This document shows, piece by piece, positions 62,280-64,000 of a stretch of DNA of 64,000 nt. The first letter of the stretch is position 1. Every line of letters begins with the position of its first letter. Under the pieces are notes generated by a model that ran no database searches, was not told the origin of the DNA, and was given only the letters and a program-made list of their open reading frames with translations. The stretch is taken from NCBI RefSeq assembly GCF_001553625.1, contig NZ_CP014230.1, positions 1 to 64,000 of the forward strand, read 5' to 3'. Both the position numbers and the translations under genes were made by a program. This stretch comes from Desulfomicrobium orale DSM 12838 (GTDB lineage: Bacteria; Desulfobacterota; Desulfovibrionia; Desulfovibrionales; Desulfomicrobiaceae).

Positions 62280-63257
62280 ATGGCGGAAAAATGGCTGAAC
62301 AGGGCCAAAGCGGTGCTGGACACGGAAATCCAGGGACTGGCTGCGGTCCGGGACAAACTGGATGCTTCCTTTGTGCGGGCTCTGGAAATGCTTGCCGGGT
62401 GTACCGGCCGGGTGGTGGTCACGGGCCTGGGCAAATCCGGCCTGGTGGGCCGAAAGATAGCCGCCACCTTCAGCAGTACCGGGACGCCCGCCTTCTTTCT
62501 GCATCCGGTGGAAGGAGCCCACGGAGATCTCGGCATGATCCGCAGGGAAGACATGGTGCTGGCCATCTCCAATTCCGGAGAAACTGACGAGCTGAACAAC
62601 ATTCTGCCCAGCCTGAAATCCCTGTCCGGCGGACTCGTGGCCCTGACCGGCGGGCTGGCATCGACCATGGCCAGACTGGCTGATGAGGTCATCGACACCG
62701 GCGTGCCGCGCGAAGCCTGCCCTCTGGGCGTGGCACCGACAGCCAGCACCACCGCGGCTCTGGCCGTCGGGGACGCTCTGGCCGTGTGCCTCATAGACTG
62801 GAAAGCCTTCGCTCTGGAAGACTTCCAGCGTTTCCATCCCGGCGGAGCCCTGGGACAACGGCTGGCCCGGAGGGCGGGCGAACTCATGCGCACCGCGGGT
62901 CTGCCCGTGGCTCCTGAGGACGCATCCCTGGCCCAGGCTCTGGAAAGCCTGAACGGCGGCGGCCTGGGCTGCGTGTGCGTGCTGGATGAAAAAGCGCGGC
63001 TTGCGGGAATTCTGACCGACGGCGATGTGCGCCGTCTGGTCTGTGCGGGGCGTCTGAACATGGACGCGGCCGTGGTCTCGGTCATGAACCGCTCCCCTCT
63101 GCGGGCTGAACCCGGTCAACTTGCGGCGGAAGTGCTCGATCTGATGGAAGCCAGGGCCATCACCGTGCTGCCTGTGACCGATGCGGACCGGACGCTGCTG
63201 GGTATGGTGCACATGCACGACGTGCTGGGGCAGGGCCGGGTGAAATTTTCGCCATGA
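62280..63257 (+). CDS. kdsD: Arabinose-5-phosphate isomerase KdsD
   Basis: The 325-residue protein has an N-terminal SIS domain (about 30-200; VVTGLGKSGLVGRKIAATFSSTGTPAFFLHPVEGAHGDLGMI) and two C-terminal CBS domains (about 210-325; VCVLDEKARLAGILTDGDVRRLV). It converts ribulose 5-phosphate to arabinose 5-phosphate for Kdo in LPS. KpsF/GutQ paralogues share the layout. It follows purF by 3 bp and overlaps the YkgJ gene by 4 bp. Confidence 0.94.
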   Translation: MAEKWLNRAKAVLDTEIQGLAAVRDKLDASFVRALEMLAGCTGRVVVTGLGKSGLVGRKIAATFSSTGTPAFFLHPVEGAHGDLGMIRREDMVLAISNSGETDELNNILPSLKSLSGGLVALTGGLASTMARLADEVIDTGVPREACPLGVAPTASTTAALAVGDALAVCLIDWKAFALEDFQRFHPGGALGQRLARRAGELMRTAGLPVAPEDASLAQALESLNGGGLGCVCVLDEKARLAGILTDGDVRRLVCAGRLNMDAAVVSVMNRSPLRAEPGQLAAEVLDLMEARAITVLPVTDADRTLLGMVHMHDVLGQGRVKFSP

Positions 63258-63778
63258 CCGCGCCCCATGTGTGCGTGCGCTGCGCAGATCTAGGGCGGAC
63301 CTGCTGCCAGCTTTCCGGCGGAGACGCGGAATTCTGTTTTCCACTGGCCGACGCGGAGCGGCGGCGGATGCTCGCGGCGGGAGCGGTGGAAGAAGCTTTT
63401 CTCCAGGTATCCAACACGCCGGCCTTTGTACGGCAGCTGTCCATGCTCCTGCCCCGATACGAAGTGGAGAAAATTTTTACGCCGCATGGCCGCCACTGGC
63501 GTCTGGCCACCACACCCGCCGGGGACTGCGTTTTTCTGAGCCGGACAGGCTGTTCTCTGGACCGGGCGGTGCGTCCCGCCTACTGCCGTCTGTTTCCTTT
63601 ATGGGTGTATGAAAACAGGCTGACCTGGTTCACGGCCGAAACCTGTCTGGCTCACCGGGAATGCGCCTCCGCCCCGGCCATGCTCGCGGCCATGAACGCC
63701 GATGCGGCGGACACCAGGGCGCTTTTCAGCCTGATGTGCGCGGAACTGGGGCTTCGGAAAACAGGGGAAACATCATGA
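63254..63778 (+). CDS. YkgJ-family cysteine-cluster protein
   Basis: The 174-residue protein has the family's Cys pattern: CVRCADLGRTCCQLSG at the N-terminus (CxxC...CC), then DCVFLSRTGCSLDRAVRPAYCRLFPLWV with three more cysteines. These are thought to bind zinc or an Fe-S cluster; the function is unknown. It overlaps both kdsD and the penicillin-binding-protein gene (ATGA), so purF, kdsD, this gene and the PBP make up one operon. Confidence 0.88.
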   Translation: MTAPHVCVRCADLGRTCCQLSGGDAEFCFPLADAERRRMLAAGAVEEAFLQVSNTPAFVRQLSMLLPRYEVEKIFTPHGRHWRLATTPAGDCVFLSRTGCSLDRAVRPAYCRLFPLWVYENRLTWFTAETCLAHRECASAPAMLAAMNADAADTRALFSLMCAELGLRKTGETS

Positions 63779-64000
63779 TACTCAGGATCTTCAAGATATT
63801 TTTCGTGCTGCTGCTGCTTCTGGTTCTGCTCGGAGCCGGAGCCGCCGTGGGAGTGTACTATTGGGCCGCCGAGGATCTGCCCAATTTTACCAAGCTGAGC
63901 GACTATTCCCCGTCCCTGGCCACCACGGTCCGGGCCAGGGACGGCCAGATCATCGGCTATTTCTACCGCGAAAAGCGCTTTCTGATCCCCCTGTCCCTGA
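63775..64000 (+). CDS. Class A penicillin-binding protein (PBP1A), N-terminal part
   Basis: The frame is open from ATG 63775 to the window end, 75 codons. It encodes a short cytosolic start, one transmembrane helix (LRIFKIFFVLLLLLVLLGAGAAVGVYYW) and the beginning of a PBP1A-type transglycosylase region (DLPNFTKLSDYSPSLATTVRARDGQIIGYFYREKRF). That DxPxxxxLxxYxPxxxTxVxxxDG pattern is the standard lead-in of bifunctional penicillin-binding proteins. It polymerises and cross-links peptidoglycan. The catalytic parts lie beyond the window. Confidence 0.9.
   Translation, partial: MILRIFKIFFVLLLLLVLLGAGAAVGVYYWAAEDLPNFTKLSDYSPSLATTVRARDGQIIGYFYREKRFLIPLSL

Overview
The window is a GC-rich (about 60% by eye) bacterial chromosome segment. 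Its gene content fits a Gram-negative, strictly or mainly anaerobic deltaproteobacterium, most likely of the Desulfovibrionales. The pointers are an anaerobic-type cobaltochelatase (cbiK) behind a cobalamin riboswitch, a DHH-CBS-poly(A)-polymerase fusion, HD-GYP signalling, many outer-membrane lipoproteins, and E. coli-like Mla and YdbH lipid-transport systems. The species cannot be fixed from sequence alone. I searched both strands by eye. Most genes are ordinary housekeeping genes packed into tight operons with ATGA or TGATG overlaps.

Layout. 1-6.6 kb: a penicillin-binding-protein activator-like lipoprotein (cut by the window edge) downstream of dnaK, then a 2-hydroxyacid dehydrogenase, an IscA/HesB-like protein, ArfB, a DUF4019 protein and a lipoprotein. 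6.8-9.0 kb: an AspT/YidE-type transporter and a LOG-family hydrolase. 9.1-13.4 kb: an insertion-sequence island with two copies of one IS5-family element around IS3-family, second IS5-family and IS1595-family elements. 13.8-14.0 kb: tRNA-Thr and tRNA-Pro with a clear promoter and terminator. 14.4-20.1 kb: a CHASE2/HD-GYP phosphodiesterase with a FecR-domain partner, a LysE exporter, and two genes (cca and a glycosyltransferase) each broken by one missing C. 20.3-28.9 kb: a giant DUF748/AsmA-like protein, acpS, rsmG, fabD, argS and a SPOR protein. 29.1-34.6 kb: agmatinase, an RNA uracil methyltransferase and the ydbH-ynbE-ydbL operon, followed by an orphan Rhs fragment. 34.9-45 kb: fsa, folK, xerD, the DHH-CBS-PAP fusion, a polar amino-acid ABC importer, HIT, LapA-like, a UDP-sugar epimerase and a GYF-domain protein. 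45.3-52.8 kb: mutS, a lipoprotein, lysA, an AT-rich lipoprotein islet, an HU-like protein, a pyridoxal kinase and a HAD phosphatase. 52.8-58.1 kb: mlaEFDCA, an amphi-Trp protein, then the riboswitch and cbiK. 58.4-64 kb: creBC, purF, kdsD, a YkgJ-family protein and the start of a class A penicillin-binding protein.

How it fits together. Several units serve the cell envelope: Mla (lipid transport to or from the outer membrane), YdbH-YnbE-YdbL (intermembrane phospholipid bridge), the DUF748 protein, KdsD (LPS Kdo precursor), the epimerase and glycosyltransferase (surface glycans), and the PBP and PBP-activator genes at either end. No defence system, CRISPR array, prophage or biosynthetic cluster was found. 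The best candidates for something undescribed are the MlaF ATPase carrying a degenerate GGDEF-like C-terminal domain, and a riboswitch-controlled 20-codon ORF that ends in UAG in frame with, and 6 nt before, cbiK. The repeated single-C deletions need raw reads to tell real mutation from sequencing error.
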